Assembly: GCA_948567375.1 (NCBI GenBank)
Contig: OX419759.1
Location: 56,200,593-56,264,592 of the forward strand
Origin: Lunularia cruciata
Taxonomy: Eukaryota > Streptophyta > Marchantiopsida > Lunulariales > Lunulariaceae
DNA: 64,000 bases
Direction: 5' to 3'
Below the pieces are notes generated by a model. The model saw nothing but the letters and a program-made list of their open reading frames with translations, searched no databases and was not told the origin of the DNA. Numbering within the stretch: position 1 is the stretch's first letter; each line of letters opens with the position of its first letter. Positions 44,749 through 55,354 of this stretch are shown piece by piece. The position numbers were made by a program, and so were the translations under genes.

Positions 44749-45777
44749 GTGCTCTCTCCCTCTAGGCCATCACTTTTATCCTGTGACACTTTATCAGACT
44801 TACAAATCCTACATCCACTTGCCAATAAGGAACTTCCTTTGTTCCTCCATGAATATCAGCTAGATGAGGAGTTACAATTGACAAAGTCTTGCTTTACCTA
44901 TGCTCTACTCCACTCTTCATGCTTATTAGTGGGAGGAGAGAGCCATAGGTTAGTTTTTGAGCACCTATGGATTACCTCTCTTCCCATACACCTAGATTCA
45001 TGTTTTCCTCTTCTCCTTGCTTTCTATCAATGCATTGCCTCCGGTCATGTGCCCCTTGGAGTGGCACATTTATTTGGAGCTTCTTTTCTCCTTGCTCTCA
45101 TAAAGGAGAACTCAAGTGTGCACCCTATTGCCATTGAGGACGTGTTTTTGTGTTTGGTTTCCCATGCTATTTGCTTATCAATGCAAACTTCTTTTTCTTC
45201 CTCTTTATCTCTCCTTAGTTTGTTGTGGCTACTTCATGGGGATGCAAGACAGTTTATGCAGATATATGAGCATCCTTGGACATTCATCTAGATTGGATGG
45301 TGGTCCAAGTTGATGTCTCCAATGCCTTCAATACCATCTCTTGTCCAACATTGTTTAGTGCACTTTGCTCAACTACCAATCAAATCCCTTCCTTGATCTT
45401 GTTTTTATAGGCTTTCTATAGGATTGAGATACCACTATTGTATAGCCACCATACCACCACAATAGAGTTCTCATAGTTGACATTAGTCAAGGGCACACAA
45501 CAAAGGGATCCCATAGGGGGCCTCTCTTTTGCCATATGGCATTATATGGCTTTATGATAGGTTGCAATAGCTTTTCCATCTTGTCTTTTCCCATCCATCT
45601 TGAATGATACTTATATATTGGGCCCTTTGGAGGATGTCACTAAAGCAATGTCTTCTTTCATACTCAACTTAGAGGCCTTGGATTTACAAGTCCAGATTCA
45701 TAAATGCAAGATTTGGAGTCCTTACATGGTCCTCATTCCCTTTGACTTCCCACCAAGATTCCAATTCTGTAATACTC
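44749..45777 (+). pseudogene. LINE-like reverse transcriptase domain
   Basis: GGESHRLVFEHLWITSLPIH, FYQCIASGHVPLGVAHLFGA and VHPIAIEDVFLCLVSHAICL are the early RT motifs; RPIAIGE-like PIAIED is typical. After a stop at 45,289 and a frame change, VVQVDVSNAFNTISC gives motif A with its Asp. KGTQQRDPIGGLSFA is motif B (usual QGDP now QRDP), and LNDTYILGP stands where a DD-type motif C is expected: the first Asp is Asn. IHKCKIWSP closes the palm. The domain would prime reverse transcription at the target site, but stops and the D-to-N change make it inactive. Confidence 0.78.
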
Positions 45778-46808
45778 CGAGGATAGGAGACCTGAAGAGA
45801 AACACACCCTTTCACACTCAAACTTCGATGCCCCAAAGGAGCACCTTCTCTTTATTATATAGGCAAAGCGGATCTCCTCCAATGAAGCTCTACCATAGGA
45901 TTAGGTACATAGATAGGTGACATGTCGGCAAGCTCCACCCTTGGATTACTTACTTGGATGGGTGATATGTCGGTCCTAAAAAGTTTGGAATGAGTTCCTT
46001 GAAATCCAGATGTAAGCGTAATTAGAAAAATCATTAAAATTTGTTAAAATTATTGAATAATAAATAAATATAATTTTCCAAAAAAAATATAATTTTCCAA
46101 AAAAACCAGTTAAAGGAGGAAGTCTTCAAATAATTTTAGGGATAGTCAGGTTCGAACTGATGACTTTCACCTATCTTTCGAGCACAAGTTGAAGTTCAGC
46201 CTAGATGTGAAAAATGGAGCAAGGAAATGTTGCACAGTTTAATGAATCTTCTACATATTTAATGGGTTGGCTAAGGTTGGTCCTATCTGGTTGGTCAAAC
46301 AAGCTTTGACCGGAGGGAATCTTTTAGGGAATCTTCCTATAAGAATCTCAGAATCACGTGGGGTGAGGTACCATTGGAAAGCTCTCAACGAGACAAAGCA
46401 GGGGGGAGGGAAGGCCGGACTTTCCTCTGATGGGGGGGATCTGCACATTTTCTAGGCCTAATTCATCCTTTTAGGCCTCCAAAATTACCTTTAAAGATTT
46501 CAAGCATATTTTGGTTCCAACTCTATTAGTAGAAGTCCCCTTTTGGAGATACTTCTTTCTGATCTATTCACTCCATCCTGTGTAACATCCTTCCAGATGT
46601 TACCAACCCAATTCTCACCTTCAAATCATATGTCTAGCTATTGGTTCTAAGGTTTTCAAATCTATTTCAATTTTCTGCACTATTAGTAGAAGTACCCTTT
46701 TGGTGATACTTCTATCTAACCTATTTTGACCATCATGTATAACATCATTCCAAGTGTTACCAAACCAAATTTCACATCTAGATCATATGGCTAGCTCTTG
46801 GTATTACA
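45778..46808 (-). mobile_element. Solo LTR, same family as 13,442-14,184, with AATTC target-site duplication
   Basis: On the minus strand it starts TGTAATACCAAGAGCTAG at 46,808 and ends GAGTATTACA at 45,778. AATTC flanks it on both sides (45,773-45,777 and 46,809-46,813). Removing it joins FPPRFQF to PINGLWSFGL in one LINE frame. It is about 290 bp longer than its sister because of an inner insertion. Confidence 0.93.
45979..46285 (-). mobile_element. SINE-like insertion inside the solo LTR
   Basis: Compared with the copy at 13,442, about 300 bp is extra here. GGTCCTA stands at both ends (45,972-45,978 and 46,279-46,285), a likely 7-bp target-site duplication. On the minus strand the insert holds a tRNA-like stretch with a B-box GTTCGAACC (46,149-46,157) in a T-arm-like fold, an A-box-like GGCTGAACTTCAACTTGTGC about 45 bp before it, and an A/T-rich tail. 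This fits a tRNA-derived SINE; the family is unknown. Confidence 0.6.
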
Positions 46809-48050
46809 AATTCCCTATAAATGGTTTGTGGAGTTTTGGGCTCTCCTTTGGAACAAGAGAATTTTTGTAGTTCTTTCAAATTGACACCTTAGAATAGGCT
46901 ATAGCCCATGCACCACCTCCTCCCTAGGTTGGGGAATACCTAGGTGGTCCACTCCATTCTTACTCATTGTTACCTCCCTTGGGCCTCATATTTAGCATGG
47001 GCTTTCTTGCCAATAGAGGCACTATTTTCACACTTGTAGATGTTTGATGGTAATATCCGCTATACTTTCTCCACACTATTAGGACCGTGCATGCTCTCAC
47101 AACTATTAGATGAGTGGTGTAGGTAGCAAAGCTCTCCTTGTAATCATGGACGGATTTGGCCTCATAGGACAAGGGGCCTTAGCACCAATAGCATATATTG
47201 GTGCTTGGGCTCTAATGGTCCCTTGCTTAGAAGAAAGGTTCTTACATCAAGGCCATTCATTCCTATTGAGACCTACCATGACTATGGACTTAGGCACTTA
47301 TGACTTCCAAGCATATCTTTGTTTGGCTCGTGACCTATTGCCAAGCCATGCTCGCTCGTCACTCTCCAAGTTTATTGACTTTGTCTCTCTAGACTGTATG
47401 AAGCTCCAGTGGATCTTGATGAGCATATGCACACTCACACACTTACTAGCGTCCTCATTGATGTGCCTCTACTTCATAAAGCTAGGATCCTCTCTTACGA
47501 GAGAAAGGCTATAGAGCTTGGCTCCAAGCTTCACCTTTGCTTGCATTGTTTTACTTTTGAGGAGTTTACCATGGCTGAGGTTGGGTCTTCCACATCCAAC
47601 TCTCATAAGCCTTCTGACCTAGAATGCATGTGGCTTCTTATATGATATGCAAGGGATACATTTTTATGTTTTGCAATAAGTGGAAAGCCCATGGAGTCCA
47701 TGATGCAATTCATGATAAAGTCACTCAACTCTTACGTGCTACACATGCCCAAGTTCAAATTGAGTGTTGGTTAGATCTACAAGGACCACCTATTTGTCGG
47801 GTACAAGCGGGATTGTTACTTTCATGGAAGGTTATTGCACCTTGCACAATGTGATGGTGGTGAACTCTACAAGCGGAGTCATTGGCACGGGCATGCATAC
47901 AAGTGGGAGAAATGGTGACCATTGCCTCTAGAGGCAAGGATGACCACTACGCATCTTGGCTATCCTTGGATACTTTTGTCTCCCTATCAATTGAGCTTTT
48001 GGTGCCTACATCACCACTTTTACTATCTTCTCAAAGATGCACCACAAAGC
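46809..48050 (+). pseudogene. LINE-like pol, C-terminal part
   Basis: From 46,809 the frame gives PINGLWSFGLSFGTREF, then in pieces FGLIGQGALAPIAYIGAWAL (about 47,150-47,215), TYDFQAYLCLARDLLPSHAR, HGVHDAIHDKVTQLLRATHA (about 47,692-47,750) and HYASWLSLDTFVSLSIELLV (about 47,945-48,005). These follow the order of the LINE C-terminal region, where HDAIHD matches THDAIRD of the fragment at 54,255. Stops and frame changes are frequent. Confidence 0.6.
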
Positions 48051-49429
48051 TCTTTGTAGAAGATTTGTTGTTTGCCCTCTCTATAATACAGAAGAAGGAC
48101 CAGTCTACCTCTAAAATGCCAATAAGACAATCAATCTCAATAGCCAAATTTGCCATCCAAACAAGATTGACATATGTCTTCAAAAGAGTAGCACTCCGCA
48201 ATTGCTTCCAAATGAAATACTTGTGCTCTATCAATAACTTTGAGTCCTCCAAGATCCAATGGGCTTGATGAAACCTTTCACAAGTGCATTGATTGCTTGT
48301 TAGGCATGGGTATTGATCAAAGATAGGAAATATTATTTCTGTTAGATTCCTTGTATCTCGGATCCTATACACTCCTATGGTCTTATACATATTAACAGAC
48401 ATAGGGGCACAAGCTATCTCTCCAACCATGCTCACATCCTATTATTGATAGTGCATTTCTGTCACTTTGTGATGGGCACAATCTTTGTGTTTGCAACAAC
48501 AGGCAGCAGCTGTAGGCACATCCAACATGGCTAGGATCCTCCCTCTCCACTTACCAGATATACTATTGGAGGCCTCTACCACTATTTAGGAGTAATCTTC
48601 ACTCTCTCTTCTTTCTTTGGTGCTTATTGTCCACTTGCTTTTTCCACTTTGGTATCTTAGAGCCCTACTTTGGTGTGCCTTCTTGTGTGTCACGTGGCGC
48701 TCTTGGCTCAGTTTGCACTTGTTTGTGCCTTGTACTCCTTTCCCCTTTCCTTCCGGGTACTATTTCTACATGTGTTCTACTTAAAAAGCTATGCTTGTAC
48801 CTCTTGTACCTCTATTCGAGCACCAAAAAATGCACTCTTCCCCTCTTCCAGTATTCCAATAGTGACATTTACCCTAATAGCAATATCCTAATGTGAATTG
48901 TAAGCTTACCTCACCTTTTCTACTCATCCACCTCACCCCATTCACCTCTACGGGAATATGCAGGGTGCAAATAAACCATTCAAACCACTCTTGCTATATT
49001 ATGTTATGAGCTTGGCTACAATACTAGAATACTAGAATACTATGTAGAAATCCTATGACCATGTCACGGCATGCTGCTGCACCGATCAATTTCACACGGT
49101 TAACCAATCTGATTGCCTGGAAGTGTTAGAATAAGGGGGTGAAGTGGATGAGCCCGAAAGATGAGATGGTTTACTGTTCCCTATCCCAATATGACCTTTA
49201 CTTTAATGATATATAATTTACCCCAATAGCAATATATAACACTATTGAAAATTTTTACCCTTGCAATAGTGACATTTACCCTAATACTGACACTATCTCA
49301 AAGTTTTACTTTGTACCAGTAAATTTTTCTGCGAAATAGTTCTGATTATAATGCACTATATCTTATTATTTGGTATATATCACCTGGTAATACCTATTAA
49401 CACACCTTCCATCACACCTTCTAATCGAA
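48051..49429. other. No supported gene
   Basis: Short frames only. The phrase AATAGTGACATTTACCCTAATA occurs near 48,848 and again near 49,266, so two related low-complexity blocks flank the stretch. Nothing else is recognised. Confidence 0.45.
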
Positions 49430-50016
49430 AGATTGCTCTGAGGGGCAAACCAGACACACATTCAATTTGCCTTCGGCCGCAATCTTGGCACGTGGAAAGC
49501 TGAACGGACCCGCGAAACTCTGGCTCGACGCGGGAACTGAAGACGAGAATGAATATTTCAAGTACTTATTCAGCTTCTTCACTACCGGTAGTATACCTGC
49601 AGAGATTTCCTAGCGATGGCGGGGTATGATACAGCAGGCCGTGAGGAGAAACATTGCCCCAACATGCGCTTGCTCGGAGACAGTTTCTGTCGATGCCGAT
49701 TGCGGTTTTCAATCTGAGAGACCCGCTGTTCCCTACCATCGCTCTGCTCTGTGGGGGCCTGATGATTAAGTTGCATTCGATTAGAAGTTCGTTTCTTCTC
49801 CTTCCGAGAATGGCGACGAGTTTCTTTGTCGAGTCCGTTGTGTTGCAATCGTCGTAGCGCAGGCTCTTTTCTGTGCTCCGTTGGAACATTTTATGAGGGC
49901 CTTTTCTTTGATGATGATTCTTCATCGGGAGCTTCTACATTGTACACTTGTTTATGAAGACGGGCATGTCTTTAGGATGGGTAACGGCGTCCCGTCTTCT
50001 CTGCTCCTCGTTCTCT

Positions 50017-50035
50017 CCCTAAACCCTAAACCCTA
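50017..50035 (+). promoter_or_regulatory. Telo-box: CCCTAAACCCTAAACCCTA
   Basis: Two and a half telomere-type units stand in a C/T-rich setting (GTTCTCTCCCT before them). In plants, AAACCCTAA near start sites is common in genes for the translation machinery. Here it sits in the CpG-retaining stretch, so a promoter role is possible. Confidence 0.55.
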
Positions 50036-50889
50036 GCGGTCTTGTTAACTCCAGGATGTCGTAGTGTGTTTTTCTTCCAGATTAATCCAGGTGGGATTAG
50101 GGTTTGCATTGAAGTATAAAACTTCTTTCATAGACATTGGTCAAGCTAGCTGGTTTATGAGCTTCATCATTTGATTGGCGTGGAACACGCAGCTTGATTG
50201 TTTGAGAGCTGGTAGTATGCTGTGTAGGATCTACAATTGCAATATTAGTTGCTATTGAGCTGAGCATTCTGAGCCTCTTTGGTACTGCTGTAGTTAGTTT
50301 GCTATCTGCGCTAGATCTGGATCTCGACGGTCAGTGGATCCAGAGCTCCAGAGCGCGCACCGATTATTAAGGTCCTTGGGTTTAGAACTTGTGTAGTAGA
50401 AGTAGATCCCGTATTCCTTTCATTTGGAAAAATCGCATGGAGAAATAAATGAACTACCAGTTCATTGCTAAACCATTTGGGTTTGACCCGCTACAAGAAG
50501 ACTAATCTGGTAGGCCAAACCTGAATGGTTTGGACGAAAACATCTCAGGTCATCCCTCTTTCAGGGCACCACGAGGAGAAGGTGTGGCAACCACCACTTC
50601 GGTGAGGTAATAATAGCAGCAATTTCGCTTGTGACTGTCGCTTCTCCTATAGGTTAGTGGATTTCAAGATTGCGAAGTAGTGTTTTTCAGGACTGGCCCT
50701 GAATAGGAACCGCGTAACTTAGGAATTGCTTTGACTCCCTGCATTTCATTTCTTAGAGAGTATCATCTGGTCGAAAATCGTTGCTGATACCCAACAAAAC
50801 AAGAGTGTTTCATTTCCAGATACTTTTCAATTTATATGTTTTGACTCTCAAGTCACAAGCCCCATGAACTACTTCTCCCATGATTACGG

Positions 50890-51227
50890 TGCATATTTTT
50901 TAACTGATCTGGCACAAGGATCATCTCTTGTGGCGTCCCTTGCATTCTTCTCCAGGATCTTGTGGTTCCTATAATGCAATAGTGCAGATCCACGCATGAA
51001 CGAACCTGCAGAGTATCGGTTTGTGACTGTCTACAGTGTACTAAGTTCAATACAGGATATACATATTTGTAGCTGATTCTGCACAAGGACCATCTCTTGT
51101 GGCATCCTTTGCATTCTTCTCCAGGATTTTGTGGTTCCATTAATGTATTAGTGCAGATCCACGCGTGAACTAATCTGCAGAGTATTGGTTTGTAACTAAC
51201 CTATATTGTATTGAGGACCAAAAATAT
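50890..51227. repeat. 169-bp tandem duplication
   Basis: GATCTGGCACAAGGATCATC (50,906) and GATTCTGCACAAGGACCATC (51,075) start corresponding blocks, and GAGTATCGGTTTGTGACT (51,011) matches GAGTATTGGTTTGTAACT (51,180): period 169 bp, about 85 percent identity. Confidence 0.85.
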
Positions 51228-52260
51228 GGCAGCATATACATGGGAATAAGGCAGGTCGGATAAGAAGATTCTACGGAGGACATGGCGTTCGTATTGACCT
51301 GAAAAATCCCATGTGTTGAAGTCTTGCTTTGCACAGGTTTTTCTCCTTGTCTTTTCTCCGACACAACTGCACTCCGCACGGAAAAACTAGTCCAATTTTG
51401 ACAGTTACCTTGGATCACCTGGCAAGTTCCGTGATATTCTGCCCTTGCGGCAGCTACAATGCTAAACTAAGAACCTCAGTTGTTGCTCTGTGTCTTGTGT
51501 CTCCTAGGCCATTGTCCCATCAAACAGCAGTTCTCTAATATCATCTTCTCTCTGTTAAGACACAGCCTATGCCAATTGTGTAAGGGAGTTAACGGAGTCA
51601 AACCTCGGCGAACGTGGGAGATTATGAAGGAGAAACGGATGCTTTGGCTACAGTAGTGCCCAGGTTCTGTCACCTAGCCTGGTTGGCTCCCTTCTCAGTC
51701 AATTTACTGTTCAGTTGGAGCCCTCGGGTTATGGTGAAAATTCTCCGATCAATCGGACCACGAACTGTTCCTGAATTTATGTTACCGTGATCCAATAGCT
51801 GCCCTCGGTGCTCGTGAAGAGCCACATACGAACTCTTCCCTATACCCAGTGAACTCAAAGTGTATTTGCTACATCTTGAAGTCATCATGACTTGTCACAG
51901 TGACACACCAAATCCGGATAATATCGGGAACGAATGGTTCTACAACAGTATGCGCCAACAGTCTGCATGGCACCTTGGCCTACCTTTATTATCGAGATGC
52001 ATCTTCTCAAAAGCAGCATGTTGTACAAATGGTTTTTGCGGTTCTAGAAATTGTTGGGAGTTAATCGAGTTCTCTCCATACATGCATACATGCCAAATCT
52101 TGCACGTCGGTTTTATTCTCTTCGGAGCTCGTCAGACGACAACCTATCAACTGTATTGGGCTCTCTTATGTGAAGGATCTTTGGAGGGGGATCAACTTCA
52201 CCAGATCAAACTTTTAAACCGCAACCAAACTATAATACGTTGCAAACATGGACACTAAGC

Positions 52261-53009
52261 ACACACCGCATGGTAAAAATTCAGCCTGTCTATTTGTATC
52301 CTACCATCTCCAACTATACATTCTATATTGGAACCTCCTCGACAAAATTTGAGTAACTGACTAAAGATACATACAAGGACGTCGCAACGTACCCGCAAGT
52401 TAAAGAAGTTCGTACAAATCAATAAATAGCGAACGAGCAAATCATAACCAGTACCAATTAGATTAATATAACAATCCTACCAAACTTTACACATCCAAAT
52501 GGATACAATCTATAAAAATAAGTATTTTAGTGCATAAGAGAATATCACTCTAGGTCAAGAGATCATTCTTAATGGAAGATAACAAAAGCTATTGAAAAAA
52601 ATACCCTTTATACTCACTCCTAGTAACGCAATGCAAGGAACCTGTATGATAAGTGAAACTAATTATCTTCATTGATCTAAATTAACTTTGGCACAACACC
52701 TTTCAAGAGAGAATTGTAACAGAGTATCCAGTTCAATTCTTCCATTCGCCATTGAAAAATGCCAGCAGTGTAGCATGGGTGAAAAGTCTCATATTGTTTC
52801 TACAAAAAGATACAAAAACTATAATACTGTATTAAGGGTAAAGATTCTCCTATTGCTTCCCAATACAAAATTTGGGTGTTACTGCCCAATCTTAATAGAA
52901 ATTATATCCTCCACCTATGATGAGAGTTATCATAACTTAATGATGGGTACCCAATTGCATGGTTTCTTCTATGTTTTGTGGCTCCCGCATGGTCATCTCC
53001 AATTTGGTT
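52261..53009. other. No supported gene
   Basis: AT-rich sequence without a convincing frame; the gag remnant's readable part fades near 52,950-53,010. Confidence 0.5.
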
Positions 53010-53560
53010 CGTGACTTCAATCATCGCACAAATCGATCTAGAACTTCATCTTTTTGGATACTTGGAATTTGCATGATGATGTTTTGAAATTGTGTGATGT
53101 AGCTTCTCACTGAGCCAATCTGTCTCAACTCTGTCAATTTATCTCGTGCGGCTCGGGTGGCATTTATAGTTTGAAATAGACCAAGTATTGCATCATTGAA
53201 TTCTGTCCATGTCGAAACCGGTGTAACAATTTGTCGTTCAGCTCTTTCTACTTGGAATCGCCACCAAAGTTTTGCCACGCCATCCAATTGGCTAGAAGCC
53301 AAGAGAATTTGTTTCCGCTCGTCTTGAAGATTGGTGGCTTCAAAGTAACGTTCGTAGTCAAACAAAAAAATTCTCCATTGTGCTTGGAAGATTCTTGCTT
53401 TCAAACACCTTGGGTTTCGGAAATCAAATGCAATCTTCTCCATCTTGAACTGGCGCTCTGTCTATTTGTTCTTGTCGTCGCTGGTCTCGTTCATCCAACA
53501 ATCGAGTAAGAAGCTCGATTTGTTGTTGCATTGCAAGGATAACATTCGGTATTGCCGCCA
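53010..53560 (-). pseudogene. Ty3/gypsy gag behind the GAA/TTC LTR
   Basis: ATG at about 53,560 opens MAAIPNVILAMQQQIELLTR with a coiled-coil start and LLDERDQRRQEQIDR. After a frame change near 53,420 comes the gag core: FDYERYFEATNLQDERKQIL, LASSQLDGVAKLWWRFQVER, STWTEFNDAILGLFQTINAT, LTELRQIGSVRSYITQFQNI and KDEVLDRFVR, then a stop at 53,021. This is a clear Retrotrans_gag-type capsid domain. No zinc knuckle or pol follows, so the element is cut short here. Confidence 0.82.
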
Positions 53561-53819
53561 TCGCTACTACTCTATTCTACTACACTCAATTTATCTAGTT
53601 GATTAAAACATTGATACAACATGTCCACCGTTCTCCATAAGTTACAACTCGAAGTATCAAGGGTTCCTCTGACACGGTGATCATGTGTAAAAAATCCTGC
53701 CCAAAGCGCGAGGTGATGAATTGTGTGAAACGATGCTTTGGTAATATCTGGACATGAAAGTCCCAATGGTTTGGTGGAAGTGGATTTGGTGGTCCATAAA
53801 TTTCATCCATCCCATTCTT
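53561..53819 (-). other. Leader between primer site and gag
   Basis: After the primer site the minus strand starts ATGGGATGGATGAAATTTAT, which opens MDEIYGPPNPLPPNHWDFHV and continues for about 70 codons before a stop. It could be a short leader ORF; no domain is seen. Confidence 0.4.
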
Positions 53820-53831
53820 GCTCTGATACCA
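53820..53831 (-). promoter_or_regulatory. Primer-binding site for initiator Met-tRNA
   Basis: On the minus strand TGGTATCAGAGC follows the LTR end (TTTTACA) after one or two bases. It is the standard complement of the 3' end of plant initiator Met-tRNA used to prime minus-strand DNA. Confidence 0.9.
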
Positions 53832-53832
53832 A

Positions 53833-54254
53833 TGTAAAAGACCAAAATCGAGGAAAGAAATAGGAGAATGGAAATTCACATTGGGACACTTGAATGAGGG
53901 AAAACTCCGAATGCCTAGCATGAGCTTTGGCCTTGGTATTTATAGGTAGCATAAAAGACCCTTGAAGCTTCTCAAGAAGCTTCCTTGAGCCGCTTTCTTG
54001 GAGTGCAAGCCAAGTTAACTAGGAAGCTTCTCAAGAAGCTTCCTTCTAGAAGCCGCCTACTTGGCGTGCAAGCTAAGCTAGTTAGAAGCTTCTAAAAGCT
54101 TCCTTCTAGAAGCTACCTATTAGGGCACAAGTTAACTAGTTGGGAAGCTTCCCAAGAAGCTTCTTAGATGCTTCTAGAATATTCTAGGCTATTTTGTCTT
54201 ATTCTCTATTTTGTAAGCCCGACTAACTTCGTCACTAAACTCCATATTGTTACA
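53833..54254 (-). mobile_element. 5' LTR of the GAA/TTC-rich gypsy family, 422 bp
   Basis: On the minus strand it runs from TGTAACAATATGGAGTTTAG (54,254) to TTTTACA (53,833). It shares the inner 60-bp units and GAAGCTTC blocks of the LTR at 34,133-34,556. A TATA-like stretch (CTATAAATACC on the minus strand, near 53,940) precedes the expected start. It has cut a LINE fragment that begins right after it at 54,255. Confidence 0.88.
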
Positions 54255-55354
54255 TGGGCTCTCTTGGCACTCCTATTTTCCTCTAGTTTTGTGATTCTTG
54301 ATAGGTGGGTTTTGGAGACTTATGTGATAGAGTCGAAGGAGGGATCCTTTTCTCTCTAGATGTATTGCGGCAAATGAGAGATAATTTATCCCCATGGGCA
54401 TGCAAGGACTTTCTATCTTTTGCTTCACTATCATCAGATTGGATTAGAGCTTTACATTCTTCCTTGATGGAGCAATAGTATGAGCGTACAATACATTCTC
54501 TCTTAGTTGATTGGTCCATTCCTCAAGCTACTAGAGCACGTCTTTGCTCTTGCTTCGGCAAGGGTGCATGCTCTTGGATCCTAGCTTGACCATGCATTAG
54601 GGCATTTCAACTCGCAACAGCTACTTTCTCTACAGCGATGAGTTTACACCTTGGTTTGGTTTACCCATCTACATCTTCATTACTCACTTGTGAGTGTGGT
54701 TCTACACTAGATGCAATAGCGGTCCATATGACATGATGTCCTTTTGGAGGATAGAAGATAGCTACCCATGATGCTATTAGGGACATAGTGTTTGCTATGG
54801 CACGAGAGAGTGGATACTTGGCTTGGACGGAGCGGATTTATGCTTTGTAGATGACACGTAATAGGGTAGACTTATACTTGGTTTGAGATGATCAGGTGAT
54901 AGTTGCGGATGTTGTGGTTATGGATCCTATGCAAGATATATTTTTGGAAGGGGTGATTGCCCATCCCCTTGGATGGGAGGCAAGTGCAATAGTAGTTCGT
55001 AAGGTCTCCAAGTATAGAGGCATGCGGTGAGGACACCTCTTTGTTCCACTAGCCTTGGAGTTATATGGATTGATGGACACAAAGTTCGACACATTTATTA
55101 GGGAATGTGTGGGAGCTTATCATGTTAAGTGCAAGTGGACATCACTCTCAATCTTATACTTTGTAGCATATTTTAGACAGTGTGTGTCTATTGCTCTGCA
55201 TAGTGCAGTGGCTGGTGCAATCCATAGGAGAGCAATCACACTAGGTGATGCTTCTTTGGATGCTCCAGTTGTTTGTAGACTGTATGACTTGCATAGCTCG
55301 GATATCTTAGGTGCAGTAGGGCAGATTTATCATATAGACTCTTTTGCGGCTTAA
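54255..55354 (+). pseudogene. LINE-like pol C-terminal fragment (+ copy)
   Basis: The + strand reads LSPWACKDFLSFASLSSDWI, LVDWSIPQATRARLCSCFGK, LHLGLVYPSTSSLLTCECGS, a VHM.xCPFGG segment completing a C-x-C...H-x4-C zinc-type motif, THDAIRDIVFAMARESGYLA, DDQVIVADVVVMDPM, and YFVAYFRQCVSIALHSAVAG with HRRAITLGDASLDAPVVCR at the end. Several stops interrupt it. The order matches the end of the LINE at 44,000-48,050. It is cut on the left by the LTR at 54,254. Confidence 0.75.

Larger units (their letters stand above)
44000..48050 (+). mobile_element. Non-LTR (LINE-like) retrotransposon, decayed, split by a solo LTR
   Basis: A reverse transcriptase of the non-LTR kind runs from about 44,750 to 45,777 and resumes at 46,809 after a nested LTR. 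The C-terminal part extends to about 48,050. The N-terminal limit is uncertain. Two further C-terminal fragments of the same family lie at 54,255-55,354 and 57,390-58,746. No poly(A) tail or target-site duplication could be placed. Confidence 0.75.
49430..52260. other. CpG-retaining, low-repeat region; candidate host regulatory or transcribed locus
   Basis: CG dinucleotides are common (GGACCCGCGAAAC, CTCGACGCGGG near 49,508-49,535), unlike the transposon-filled DNA around. It contains a telo-box run and many pyrimidine tracts with AG. Open frames overlap on both strands (up to 132 codons at 51,860-52,258 +) but none shows a domain. It may be the leader and promoter of a gene, a non-coding RNA locus, or a relic of a host gene. 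Confidence 0.4.

Noticed and set aside
46141-46210. Possible tRNA gene (GTTCGAACC B-box)
   Set aside because: The acceptor and anticodon stems do not close and the A-box is imperfect; it fits the head of a tRNA-derived SINE better.
49566-49925. 119-codon minus frame in CpG-rich DNA
   Set aside because: Open frames overlap in several phases because CG-rich DNA has fewer stops; no domain and no homologous wording recognised.
50017-50035. Interstitial telomere or chromosome end
   Set aside because: Only two and a half units; a telo-box is more likely.
51860-52258. 132-codon open frame on the + strand
   Set aside because: No recognisable motif, composition not protein-like, no good start context. 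Kept only as part of the low-repeat stretch.
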